Below are positions 36,285-47,275 of a stretch of 64,000 bases of DNA, piece after piece (the first letter of the stretch is position 1; each line of letters starts with the position of its first letter). This DNA comes from Papio anubis. Its lineage: Eukaryota > Chordata > Mammalia > Primates > Cercopithecidae. The notes beneath the pieces were generated by a model. The model was not told the DNA's origin. It did no database searches and saw only the letters and a program-made list of their open reading frames with translations. A program made the translations under genes and the position numbers. Location of the stretch: contig NC_044981.1 of the NCBI RefSeq assembly GCF_008728515.1, forward strand, positions 1,664,538-1,728,537, in the 5' to 3' direction.

Positions 36285-36376
36285 TATATATATATATATT
36301 TCTAAATGAATACATATGGATATAGGAAGATACGTGTGTGTATATATGTATGTGAGCACGTGTGTGTGTGTATACT
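36285..36376. repeat. TA and TG simple repeats
   Basis: (TA)n at 36285-36299 abuts the Tigger terminus. TG/TA-rich runs follow at about 36330-36376. Confidence 0.8.
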
Positions 36377-36473
36377 TTTAAATGTTTGTATAGCTAAATA
36401 AAAAAATATATTATGCATAGGCATTTTCCCCTAAAAGGTTGTTTATTCGAGTTGACCCTACACCCAATTTGTT

Positions 36474-36784
36474 TTGTCTGTTTTGTTTTGTTTTTGAGAT
36501 GTCGTCTTACTATATCATCCAGGCTGGAGTGCACTGGTGTGGATCCCAGCTCACCACAGACTTAACATTCTGGGCTCACTAAGGTGATGCTCATGCCTCA
36601 GCCTGTAAAGTAGCTGGGAATACAGGCATGCGCCACCATGGCTGGTTAATTTTTAAAATGTTTTGTAGAGATGGGGTTTTGCCATGTTGGCCGGGCTGGT
36701 CTTGAACTCCTGGGCTCAAGCGATCCACCCACCTCGGCCTCCCAAAGTGCAGGGATTACAGGCGTAGCCACCACATCTGGCTTC
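36474..36784 (-). mobile_element. Alu SINE, AluJo-like
   Basis: Diverged antisense copy from 'ttttgttttgtttttgagat' to 'gtagccaccacatctggc'. The tail is interrupted by G (TTTTG units). Confidence 0.9.
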
Positions 36785-37087
36785 CTTCCCCTAATATTTT
36801 AGTGAATCTTCGTATTAGGTGGACAGGGGGAATCATCTTACATCATCAAACATTCTAAGTCACTTTATATGTAGGCATGTATGGTACATTTTAGTTCTTC
36901 AACACTCAGCTCAAGAATCACCCTCTGTGTGCTATGTTCTTGGAAAGCTGCCTTTTGCCTCAGCCTAATTCAGAATCCTTTTTTTGTGTGTGTATTCTCA
37001 TAACTCCTGTCACAAGCCTTGGCTTTGAGTTATCTTACATATAGAGCTGTAATCACTGGTTAACTTACTAGTCTCTTCTTCTAGACT

Positions 37088-37295
37088 GCCACTGTCCAAT
37101 ATGGTAGACACTAGCGGCTTTTTAATTTAAATTAATCAAAATTAAATTAAATTAATAATTCAGTTCCCCAGTTATACTAGACAAATTTCAAGTACTCAAA
37201 ATCTACATGTGGCCACTGGCTATCATGTGGGACATTGCAGATATAGAACATTCCCATAAGCAGATAAAATTCTATTCAACAGAGCTGCTCCAGAT
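37088..37295 (+). mobile_element. hAT-Charlie non-autonomous fossil (MER58-type)
   Basis: 'gccactgtccaatatggtag', 'acatgtggccactggctatc' and 'ttctattcaacagagctg' match the short hAT family with 'tgtccaata' ends. The exact family name is uncertain. Confidence 0.65.
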
Positions 37296-37472
37296 CAGGA
37301 TTTCCCAAGCTAAGCACGACTGACACTCTGTGTCAAATGATTCTTTGTTGTGGAGTCTGTCTCATGCATTTTAGGATGCTTAGCAACTTCTACCCACTAG
37401 GTATCAAGACCATTCCCCCAGCAGTGACAACCAAAATGTCTCCACACATTGCCCTGGATTGAGAACCATTGT
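37296..37472 (-). mobile_element. MER20 (hAT-Charlie), antisense
   Basis: 'attctttgttgtggagtctg', 'gatgcttagcaacttctacc', 'ccactaggtatcaagacc', 'gacaaccaaaatgtctccac' and the terminal 'attgagaaccattg' fit MER20. Confidence 0.87.
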
Positions 37473-37722
37473 TCTAGACTCTAAACATCTTAAGAAGAGG
37501 GACTATGTGTATTAAGCTTTGTACTGCATATAACCAATCACATGTATGTTAAGAAGTAAAGATAAGAAGATGAGACAGAAGCAAAGCGCCTAAGCAGTGA
37601 GTGATTTTCCACTCTAACAAAGGTACAACCCTTCTCCAGATTTTTAAGCCAACAAAGACTACAACAATCAATGATGTTGCTTTTGCCCAGAATGTAAGCA
37701 AATGATAAGCTGCATCTGGCAC

Positions 37723-37990
37723 CTGTTCAGAAATCTATGAGATAGTTATCACAACAAGATATTAAATTATCTGTTCAGAAATCTATGTGATAGTTATTAC
37801 AAGACATTAAATTGTCTGTTCAGAAATCTATGTGATAGTTATCACAACAAGATATTAAATTGTTCAGAAATCTATGTGATAGTTATCACAACAAGATATT
37901 AAATTGTTCAGAAATCTATGTGACAGTTATCACAAGATATTAAATTGTTCAGAAATCTATGTGATAGTTATTACAACAAGATATTAAATT
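37723..37990 (+). repeat. Minisatellite, six units of 41-48 bp
   Basis: Units begin at 37723, 37771, 37816, 37861, 37905 and 37946. Each carries 'tgttcagaaatctatg', a 'gatagttatcac' block and 'aagatattaaat'. Length differs by presence of ct before 'gttcag' and by loss of a caa triplet. A decayed partial unit follows to about 38010. Not a known transposon tail. Confidence 0.96.
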
Positions 37991-38010
37991 GTCTGAAATT
38001 TATATAAAAT

Positions 38011-38509
38011 TGAATCCTCTGCACTACACCAAGGCATTTCAGGGATAAGAAATAGATACAACTCTTAGAACCTCTTTGAGAATATGCCTATTTTGTAGAC
38101 TGATATGTGAAAACGCACCCAAACACTCCAGAAAATGTAGTCCATATCTAGAACTATTTGCCCAAAGCATTATAATTTTAAGTGGTTCTTCAAAAGTAAT
38201 CCACATAAACATGATTATCTTGTCGGCTATATTTGGCCAATGCAGATACAGTTCAATATTTCCAAATCAGAATGATCCAGCAGAGTCACTCTGCTAAGGT
38301 CATTTGTAAATTGTTTCCTGATTGGCTACAAAGACATTACTGCCATTATAGGATTAAAGTAAATCGATGGCTTTCTTTCCTCTAAATCATTCCACTGGTT
38401 ACACTAGCCTCCTAGACACTAGGTCAAAGCCCTCTCATACTGAAACTAAAGGAGAATTCAGTGGCTGTGTCCCGTCTGCCATGTGTGACAGGTGATATAA
38501 GCAAGAATG
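38011..38509. other. Unassigned interval
   Basis: No gene or repeat recognised. A 73-codon frame at 38076-38297 is unsupported. Confidence 0.4.
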
Positions 38510-38660
38510 TCTGTACTCTGGACCTGCCACTTACCAATGTGCCATTTGTCAGTTTCTTTAGTAAAATGAGGAGTCCAGATAATCATTCCTTTAGGGAAGC
38601 TTGAAGGGAAAATCTCTATGAACTGCGAAACACTAAACAGATGCCGATTTTAAGTATTTT
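38510..38660 (-). mobile_element. MIR SINE fragment, antisense
   Basis: 'ctggacctgccacttacc', 'gtcagtttctttagtaaaat', 'gaggagtccagataatcatt' and 'actgcgaaacactaaacaga' follow antisense MIR. Confidence 0.7.
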
Positions 38661-39279
38661 AGGTTATAAAGTTTCTAGCAAAGGGACTAAAGAAGAGCAC
38701 TCATCAACGAGAATTACAATCCCAGAGGCAGTTACGGAAACATGATTGAGTAAAATAAAAATAAACACTGTAGGATGCCTTGTCACTCAGGCGATAGAAG
38801 AAAGTTTTTTATTCCAGCTTTCTGAGGATTCATCTGAACAAACATACTCCTAATCTTTTTTGGTTTTTTATAAAATCTTAAAAGTTCTTTAAGCACCTGT
38901 AGGGATTACTTATCTGAAGGCGCTGAAGCCTGCTTCTAGAGGTATTTGCCAGAGCAAGCTGGCACATTGAAAAATCAGATGTTCAATCCCTGGTAGCCTA
39001 GTTCCAGCCCACAGTCTCCATCTTTTACCAGGTCTCTACACAGCCAATGCACAAAGGCCAAAGGGTAGTTTCAGCCACTTTTACCCTCCCTATAAAAATT
39101 TTTGTAAATACGTAATTCCAAAGAAATTTCTTTCTAGTCACAGTTGGTTTGTTCTAGAACAAAAAACCATGAGGTGGTTGAAAATGTCTTCAGAAATTTA
39201 ATAAATACGTAAAAACTACCATCTTACACGGTTTGATTAGAACTAAGTGAAGGTAGGGTACAGAATATAAAATCTCTTT
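38661..39279. other. Unassigned interval
   Basis: Nothing recognised. Confidence 0.4.
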
Positions 39280-39613
39280 AGAGCAGTGGCTCATGTCTAT
39301 AATCCCAGCACTTTGGGAGGCCGAGGTGGGAGGATCACTTGAGCAACTTGCTATATTGCCCAGGCTGTTCTCAAAATTGTCCAGGAGTTTGAGACCAGCC
39401 TGGGCAATATAATAAGACCCCGTCTCTACAAAAAATAAGAAAATTAGCCAGGTGTGGTGCCATGTGCCTGTAGTCCCAGCTACTAGGGAGGCTGAGTCTG
39501 GAAGCTCCTTGAACCCACCAGGAGTTTGAGGTTGCAGTGAGTTATGATTGAGCCACTGCACTCCAGCCTGGCGGACAGAGTGAGATTCTGCATATCCCCA
39601 CCAAAAAACCACC
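39280..39613 (+). mobile_element. Alu SINE, AluJ-like, with internal inverted segment
   Basis: Normal order is broken after 'aggatcacttgagc'. The stretch 39346-39380 is antisense Alu sequence (gcccaggctgttctcaaa). The sense right-hand part then resumes at 'ccaggagtttgagaccagc'. The two segments form a 24-nt stem (39352-39375 with 39388-39411, one mismatch). Confidence 0.92.
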
Positions 39614-41765
39614 AAAAACTCCTTAGAGGTTAATTTTTATTTGTAGCGTTTGACTCAATGACTGGAGTGATGACTTATTTTTTTTGTGTGTGTTGAGCAT
39701 GTAAATGCACTGACAGCCAGTCACAACATGACCACCTACTTTTGTGCCCATTACACAAGCAGTAACTTGGCTGTTTCGGACTCACTGGATGTTCAGGATG
39801 AAAAAGTGGAGACGTGGAAAAGGACAGGTAAAGGTAAGACAGAGACAAAGACTCTTTGGTCTTAAAAATGGTCCACCACATGAATTGTTAGCTTGACTGC
39901 AAAGTTCTTTACAGTAAGAAAAGAATTAACAAAGTGAGGCTGACACATTTCAGAAAGCACATTTGCAAACTGCCTATAAGGCAAAAGTGAGCTTCTCATT
40001 TTCTCTCTTTTAAGTTGGGCTTGCCTGCCACAGACCTGATGAGCTTCAGCAGAAAAGTCAGCATGGACACGTAACACACACAATGAACTTTATCAGGCTG
40101 CGTCTCTGTGGCCACTTTCCAGATCACATATTTACCCAGTAAAAACATTCAGGCCACATGAGGAAGGAAGTCTTCGGCTACTGAAGATCATTAGGAGCAC
40201 TGAGTGCAACCACTGTCAGTTTTGTGGGGTTGGCCTCTGATCACTCACACAAAGGACGGAAAATTGCTGGCGCCGCTGGACCTGTGCCCAGCTCACCCGG
40301 CAGTGGAGCGTATGAAAGCCTCCTTTTTTTTAAAAATTTTTTTTTTTTTTATAACTAATGCACTGGAAGGGGGCAAAGGGTGGCATGGACCCTCAGGCAC
40401 GTTAATCAGCAGGGGAATTGGCCAAATGTCACCTCCCGCTGGGCTTCAATGGCAAAACTACACGTGTCAGTAACTTCCAGAAAAGGGGAGGCCCCAGAAC
40501 AACACTGGACGCATCAAATGTCCTCCCTTCCTTCATATGGAAAGCTCATCTCGGAGGTGTCAGGATAAAACATGAGAACAGCATCTGTCCTCAGAGACCA
40601 AGCAGAGTGATTCACTATTTCATGGCACAATGAGGGGAGGAGGACACTGTAATAAAAACTTTATAAGGTGAAATCTAAATCCTGAATGCAGCACACACTT
40701 TTAAAAACTTTTTTTTTTTTTTTTTTTGCCTTTTCTTCCTTTCCCTTCTCCTCCCCTTCCTGAGGGAATATAACACAAGGTAATTAAATGGTAAATTACT
40801 TGAGAGAGAAATGTTTACACTCATGACAAGTCTTTGTGCAGAAAACAAAACTTCACACTCCACACATATTTTAGATCATTTAATTCTTCCAGCGAAGTTT
40901 AAAACTATAACCAAGGTTGTTTAAAAAAATCATTTTCACATGGAAGGGCAGTGGGTTGAAAGATCCCCATTATTCAAGAGAAGGGAAATTTATGAAGGCA
41001 GAAATTAATATCAAACCCAAACTGCTCAGTAAACAAACAAAGTAAATTAAGAAGCCGTTGATTAGGTTTTCTCTATTTCTAGTCAATATCTAAATGAGAA
41101 ATATGCTCTCCTTAAAATCACAATGCATATATCCCATCAAATCCACAGAACAATTCCAATATTCTTACTCACTCAAAAATGAAGACATATGTATACAAAC
41201 ATAACTGAATCACAAAGTCAAAGCTTAGGTTCTGGTTAAAATTTGCAAAAAAATTAAATAGAAATTATTAAGAATTAGCATCTTAAAACCTAGTAGTTAG
41301 AGTTCAATCTGGGTAGGTTACAGATTTGCAGGTTAAAATGCTTGGCATGCTTTGAAATTAAAACAGATGATATTAATTTCACCAATTATCAAGAAAATAA
41401 AAGCTATTCTATAAGGATTCATTAAATGTCCATTGAAGATTTAAAAATATTTAAATCTAAAAAAGATTCCACTTAAAATGTTCTCACTGGTGGGGGAAAA
41501 AACACTGGGCTATTTTAAGGCACTAATTTCCATCTGGTAGAACAGACCTACAATGTTGCATTTCCCTGAGCAATTGCTCTGAGGGCCTGGAGGTTACGGA
41601 ATGTCAGAGGCACCATGATACATCATTTGTCTGTTGGCTCCAGTTGGGATCCATCTTTTCTTAGTGCTTGACATCTATGGGGAGAGTCGGCAACTCCCTT
41701 TCATTAAATAAAAAAACACAACAAAATCCTTTATTTACAGTGCTTTTGTAAGATTTGGTTTAAGC
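39614..41765. other. Unassigned interval with T-rich tracts
   Basis: Poly-T runs lie at about 40323-40350 and 40709-40727, neither attached to a SINE body. No gene. Frames at 40204-40633 overlap in several registers and are unsupported. Confidence 0.45.
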
Positions 41766-41801
41766 ATTAGAAGTGTGTTAAGCTTTTAACACACTTCTAA
41801 T
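41766..41801. repeat. Perfect 16-bp inverted repeat, 4-nt loop
   Basis: attagaagtgtgttaa (41766-41781), loop gctt, ttaacacacttctaat (41786-41801). Confidence 0.96.
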
Positions 41802-42329
41802 TTAAATATAAGATTACTCAGTTCTTAAAGAGAATTGAAGGGCAATTTCTTATTAAACAATTTCCTATTAAACTTATTAAACTTATATAAACTATAACTT
41901 ATTAAACTACATTATACAATAATTCCAGAATAACTCATTTTTAAAGATCAGATATTGCACTTATATGGCTAAAATCTCAAAAATTAATGAGGCATTACTC
42001 AATTGTCTCCATCCAGGTCCTGGGAACCCTGTTTGTTCAGCCCCCTTCCTGCAACCAGGCAACCACAGTAACAGTCTTATTCCCCCATCCACCTTTTTAA
42101 TACTACTTTATACACACGATTTTTGTTTTTTCAACTTACTGTCTCTGAGGGCATTTCAGTTTCATGGAGAATGTTCTTGTACTTTCCTACAGATGCAAGC
42201 AAATCATATGATAGATTTATCACAGTTTAATTATTTTTTTATTTAGACATTAATTAGTTCTTTACTGATAGAGAGGGAGAGGGAAGGAGGGAGGGAATAT
42301 AAAGTGAGTGCTAACTGCTAACATGGGAC

Positions 42330-42480
42330 AAATGACATGGACAGGAGGGGCACAGAGCCTGTGTTGCGTGAGGAGAGTCTGTCAGGGAAGTTTTCCTTGA
42401 GGACATGACATTGAAACTGGCTGAAGAATACCGTAAGTCAGCCAGGAGAAGAGCGCACAGGGACAGATCACTGGGATAGG
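42330..42480 (+). mobile_element. Unclassified ancient interspersed repeat
   Basis: 'gtcagggaagttttccttga', 'gaggacatgacattgaaact' and 'ggctgaagaataccgtaagt' resemble a common old mammalian repeat (gaggaggtgacatttgagct-type). A related stretch lies at 54800-54930. Confidence 0.42.
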
Positions 42481-42556
42481 GTGGAGGTGGCTGATGCTAC
42501 TGGCAGATGGGAACTCAGGGCAGCATTCTACCTCCCCTGTCTCTGGAACAGTGGAA

Positions 42557-42607
42557 GGAGGAGGCTTTGCTCTCCTTTCCCAGCTCAGCTCCTACAACAT
42601 CTCACAT
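42557..42607 (+). repeat. 51-bp duplicated segment, copy 1
   Basis: Matches 45028-45078 at 49 of 51 positions, same orientation; starts ggaggaggctttgctctcc and ends ctacaacatctcacat. Flanks are unrelated. Confidence 0.95.
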
Positions 42608-45027
42608 GCTGGGAGGACAGCAGCATTCTTTGTAGGGAGTTGTTATATCAAATTTGGTGAATTCTTAATCTGCTTTTACAGAAAACAACGTGAAACAAAG
42701 GTTAAGTAGAAGGAGATATGTCACTATAAAATAATCGTTAAAAAAACCTAGTAATTTTCACATTTAAATTACTAAATTAGATTGATGTCTTTTTAGGCTT
42801 GATAAACCCAACTATTTTATAAGTTCTTAGATCTTTTTTGTATTTCTAATTCAAACAATAAGTGCAGGCAGATGGGCATAAATATCATTTAAATTGGTGA
42901 TTGTGAGGGACCATGAGTAAAACTGCACGTAATAAGTGCATTTTGATTAAAACAATTCTTTAAGATACCAATTTGGTAACAGGGCAAACAATAACTATTA
43001 TATCAAGGAAAGAAGAGGCTATCAATGTAATGTCTATGGGAGCCATTAGAGTTTTTTTTCGTTTGCTTTATTTTTTAAGTATGTTTTTGGATTCACCAGT
43101 ATCTTGTCATGCATGACAGTCTCTTTTAAAGTCTCTTTCCTGGTGGTTTTGCCGTGTAAATGAAAGACAAATTCCGAGACCTGAACTCAAAATTTGAGGT
43201 ATGAAAGCTAGCAGAGGCGAAATTAAATGCTCACAGATTGGCATATGTATGTTACCACGTCTCCATCAACTAAGCAACTGCTATACTATCTCACTAAACT
43301 GAAAAAGGCATTTGCGTTGCCTGTTCTAATTTGTTTATGGTTGGATGTCTATCACAGTATTTTCTATTATGTTGCTAGTAAAGACATTTTTGGAGTTTCA
43401 CTGAATCTGCAAAGTGCTGGTGCATTTTTTATGATAAAATAGCTAATGTCCTTTCATTAGTATAATGAAATCTACTAACTATATTAGTTTGCAGAAAAAT
43501 ATTCTTACAAAAATAGTCCATAAAAGAGAGATTGGGTAGAAGCGGCTGATGAACTGGTTACATTAACTTGTGTTTCTTCACTGAATTTTGTACAGTTCCC
43601 CTTTTTCTTCTTATAAAACTCTATGGACTCTGGCAAACCCTTCATTCTTTTGCAGCCAAGCTCTCATTCAGGATAGAGGACACCTGAATTACATAAATCT
43701 CTATCACAAAGTTACATTTTCTGTGCAGAGCAAGAGCTGTCAGGAAAAAGGTAATGAAGAAGAATAGCTTAGACGGAGGGATTTAATGATATCCAGCTGC
43801 TATTCTTTGGTACTTGCTGATAAGACTTTGTTTTAAGTTTACAATAGAGAAAGTTTGGGAAAAGGCTAAAAATTCATATACAGGAAGTGGAAGTCTTTAT
43901 ATTTCATTTGTTCAATTTCCGCTAACTCTTGCAATTACGTTCATACAAAGTTTAATTTTCAGAATGTTCAAATGTGTCACTGTAAGTCTTTAAAAATAAA
44001 ATGTAAATTGCATTAAAAAGTGTAGAAATACTGTACGTTAGGGAAAAGACAACCAATTTGGGCTCACCATATGTTCAGATGATAAGATAAACCTGGGAAA
44101 GTACAAGATTCTTAAATGTTTATTATAATTGTATGTCATCATTGTGGTGATTTTTCTGTATTTAGGCAGGGGTGGGTAAGGGAGAGTTCTTTACCAATGG
44201 AAGAGACATAGCTGGTTCTTCAAAACATATACTAAGTTAAGATAAAATTACAGAAATGTGGTCTTTGCAGGATGGGAAACCCTAAACAACTTACATTTTA
44301 CTCAGGATTTAGATTCCATTACAATGTGGCCTTTTTGCTTCCTAATCTGTTATTTGCATACGTGATGCTTAATGGCATGACTCAAAGTGTTGATTAGTGT
44401 GGTGGACCCCCACACCGAATCCTGATTTTTCCACGGACAGGAACACATTATAATAAACCCTTGCCTAGTAAAGGAAGTTACTGGGAATATTCTCTGTGGG
44501 AGCCAAGCAATGAAGACTCTCTCAAGAACTTCGACATCTTATATATGAATACTGCACTCGGTAGACTGAGTGCCATAGGGGCCAAAGAGTTAAAGCGAAG
44601 GCATGATATTCTTTCAGGCTAATGAAGCCTTCCTGCTGGGAGTTCCTTCCCCAGTGAGTGGGAAAGACGCAGGATGAATGGCTGGGGCTTTGCGCACTTT
44701 CCCACAGGTCTGGACAGGATCTCCAGCTCAGCATCTACAGCTCAGGGAGGAAGGAGACCCAGGCCTCACAGGGAGCAGACAGGAGGACTAGGGGGACACT
44801 GCTCAGGCCGCCCACAGGCTCCACTGCCCACCAAGTGCTCTGAAAGGCTTGACAAAGAAAAGCATTGCTATTTTTTCAAGGGCAAAAGGTGCATGAAGGT
44901 CAGTGGTAGGTACCTGTCTGGAGGCATTTTATGCTATTGGTGCAAACCTCCCACGAGTTGAACTTAAAGGAATGTTCCATCCTTGCAGGAAGTCTCCAGA
45001 TACAGGAAACGCTAATAAAAGAAAAAG
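42608..45027. other. Unassigned, SINE-free interval
   Basis: No gene or transposon recognised. Overlapping frames at 44522-44961 on both strands are short and unsupported. Confidence 0.4.
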
Positions 45028-45078
45028 GGAGGAGGCTTTGCTCTCCTTTTCCAACTCAGCTCCTACAACATCTCACAT
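45028..45078 (+). repeat. 51-bp duplicated segment, copy 2
   Basis: Differs from copy 1 (42557-42607) by two transitions only, within the 'ctccttttccaactcag' part. Confidence 0.95.
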
Positions 45079-47214
45079 TACAAATTTGCAAACTAATTAC
45101 TTAGAGCCAGACATATTAAAAAATTTCCCTTTACAACTAAGTCAATGCACAAGAGAATCAAAATAGAGCTCTTGGCTCCAGACTTAGATAGGGCTTTGAA
45201 TTTAAAAGTCTAATTAAGGCAAATCGTGTTTGCTATGTAGTTCTCTCAAACACTAGCATTATTGAAATTACTCCTAACAACTTAATTGATAGAACCAATA
45301 CCTCAAGTAGAGATCATGCAGTAATTAGTGCAGCCTGCAGAAGTTGGAGTATCAGGGATGATGAGGCTTTTTCTATAAAGGCTTTGGCTGTTTTTTTCCA
45401 GATAAATTTACCTCTGTGAAACTTTGGGTTAGGCAATTTTATTTTACACAGACTAGGCAATGCCAATAAAATATCAAAAATAGCTGAACTGTTAACTTAA
45501 ATGGGATGCTTTCTCGGTTAGTATTGTGATGGGTATGAAGAGCGGAGGAATTCCTCTTTTGTCTCTTTCCCTTGGAGCTCGCTACTGAAAGGAGAAAGAG
45601 GAGATGGCAGTATTTTATGAGTCATTCTTTGGAACAGCATTCCAAGTGTGATTTACTTAATATAGCCCTATAAATCACCTAATGCAGAAATAATCTCAAG
45701 ATCTGCATGTAAACATAGCTATTAAAATACTACAATTACTCTGTTTGCTTAGCGCTCATAAGGTGTATCTCATCTGAAGGTAAACAGCTTTTTCCCTGAG
45801 GTGGGGCATCCAAAGTAGCGTCCAAATTACATGCCCATGTAAGGATGCTGAACTTAAGAAAAATATCACATTACCTAAGTATAACAACAAGTGTTTGACT
45901 AGGAAAGGGACTATTATACCTTTAGCTGACATTTTCTGCCTTCAATTTGCTGTACTGGTTTGAAAATCCAATTCATCTAATTTCATAGTTGGCTACAGCA
46001 CTGGTTGGTAATTATTAATCACAGAGAAAATTTTCAGCTCAGAAAAAAAAAAAAGTGAGCATGTCTACATTTGTTTTAGTGATTTGCTCTGCAACAGCCA
46101 GAGGGCATTTATTTTTAAACAAGAAGTGAGCCAGGGGACCCAGATCTATATGCTTGTGGTACTGCTTATTTTTGGCTCATAAGACGTAACTTTCTTTAGT
46201 GTGGTAATCTGGAACTGTAAGCAATCATCCTCCCGATTAGTACTGGGTTAAGAACTGTAAACCACCCACAATTACTAGCATGATCCCTAACCTCTGTAAG
46301 GCGGTAATCCAGTATTGGCTGTTAGCTGTCACATTTATTTCCCTTTGGTGAAATACACCCTGGATTTAATTAGCAGTCATTCTAGATACTTTATGGAGCT
46401 GAGCCCCAGCACTGTGGCTTTGACATTTAACCCCTGACCCTTAAATATTTACCAGCTTTTAAACTGGTTGTGTACAATTATCCCTTCAAGTATACATCAG
46501 ATCCATCATTCGGACCACTCCAGTCAATTCCAAGTCAGACGCACTATTCCAACTGATGTTGTAATTTTCACCCTGGAAGTGGAAATAAAATCCTGGGCTT
46601 TACAATGAGCTCTGTCAGGCAAAGCTGAAAGCGCTTGTTGCTGATGCTACGCCATGGAAGGGGCAGGGTGTGCTACCAGTCAGGAGTCCCAGCGACGACT
46701 GTGAGGAGCAGGCTGCAGCCGAGGGGACGTGGTTGCTCTCTGGCTCCGGCCAGCCCACTGTGCCTTTGTGGGATGCTTTAGAACCAATTTCGTCTTCAGC
46801 TCGCAATCGTGAAAGAAATATTTTGGAAACTGTTTTCATTCGTTTGAAATCAACTTTATTGAGGTATGATTTGGGACGTGTATTATTTAAATTTCCTTGA
46901 GGTTTCCTAGGCAGAAAATGCCTGGATAGAAGCAATGCGAGGCGTTTACTGCATTTTTTCTGCTATGGTGTAAAACTCTCACAGAATGTTAACGCACAAA
47001 ACCAGTGATCTTCAAATGTCAGAGTTCTTGAAATGTATTTTAATCCAAAAGATGGGCTAGAAAGGGTCCTCATTAGGCAATACCCACTTTTACAAGATAA
47101 ATGAATACTATTCTGTTGAGACTTGCAAGACCTCCCACCTGGAAGGGGCACCCAGGTCTCCAGTTCAGGAGTGATACACCCCCCTCATGCTCTGCCTCCC
47201 CTCACCCCTTCCAG
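45079..47214. other. Repeat-free interval
   Basis: About 2.1 kb with no recognisable SINE, LINE or DNA transposon. Contains TAAT-rich motifs near 45990-46030 and 46360-46480. No coding evidence. Confidence 0.45.
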
Positions 47215-47275
47215 AATACACAACCTGGCACATAGTAGGTTCTCCGAAACTTCCTGAATGGGTGTTAAATAAACC
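47215..47275 (+). mobile_element. L2/MIR 3'-end fragment
   Basis: 'acctggcacatagtaggttc' and 'gaatgggtgttaaataaa' match the shared L2 terminus type. Confidence 0.5.

Larger units (their letters stand above)
36895..37560 (+). mobile_element. L2 LINE fragment, split by hAT elements
   Basis: Left part (36895-37087): 'ttcaacactcagctcaaga', 'ccctctgtgtgctatgttct' and 'gtctcttcttctagact' follow the L2 3' half. It resumes at about 37481 with 'ctaaacatcttaagaagagg', the equivalent of the L2 'gtgagctccttgaggg' block. The 8-mer tctagact flanks the inserted block on both sides. Confidence 0.6.

Noticed and set aside
39190..39615. 141-codon minus frame
   Set aside because: It is antisense translation of an Alu, a well-known artefact. 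The same holds for frames at 943-1330, 6524-6787, 13907-14201, 26205-26610, 32427-33152, 50288-50802, 52921-53293 and 59515-60055.
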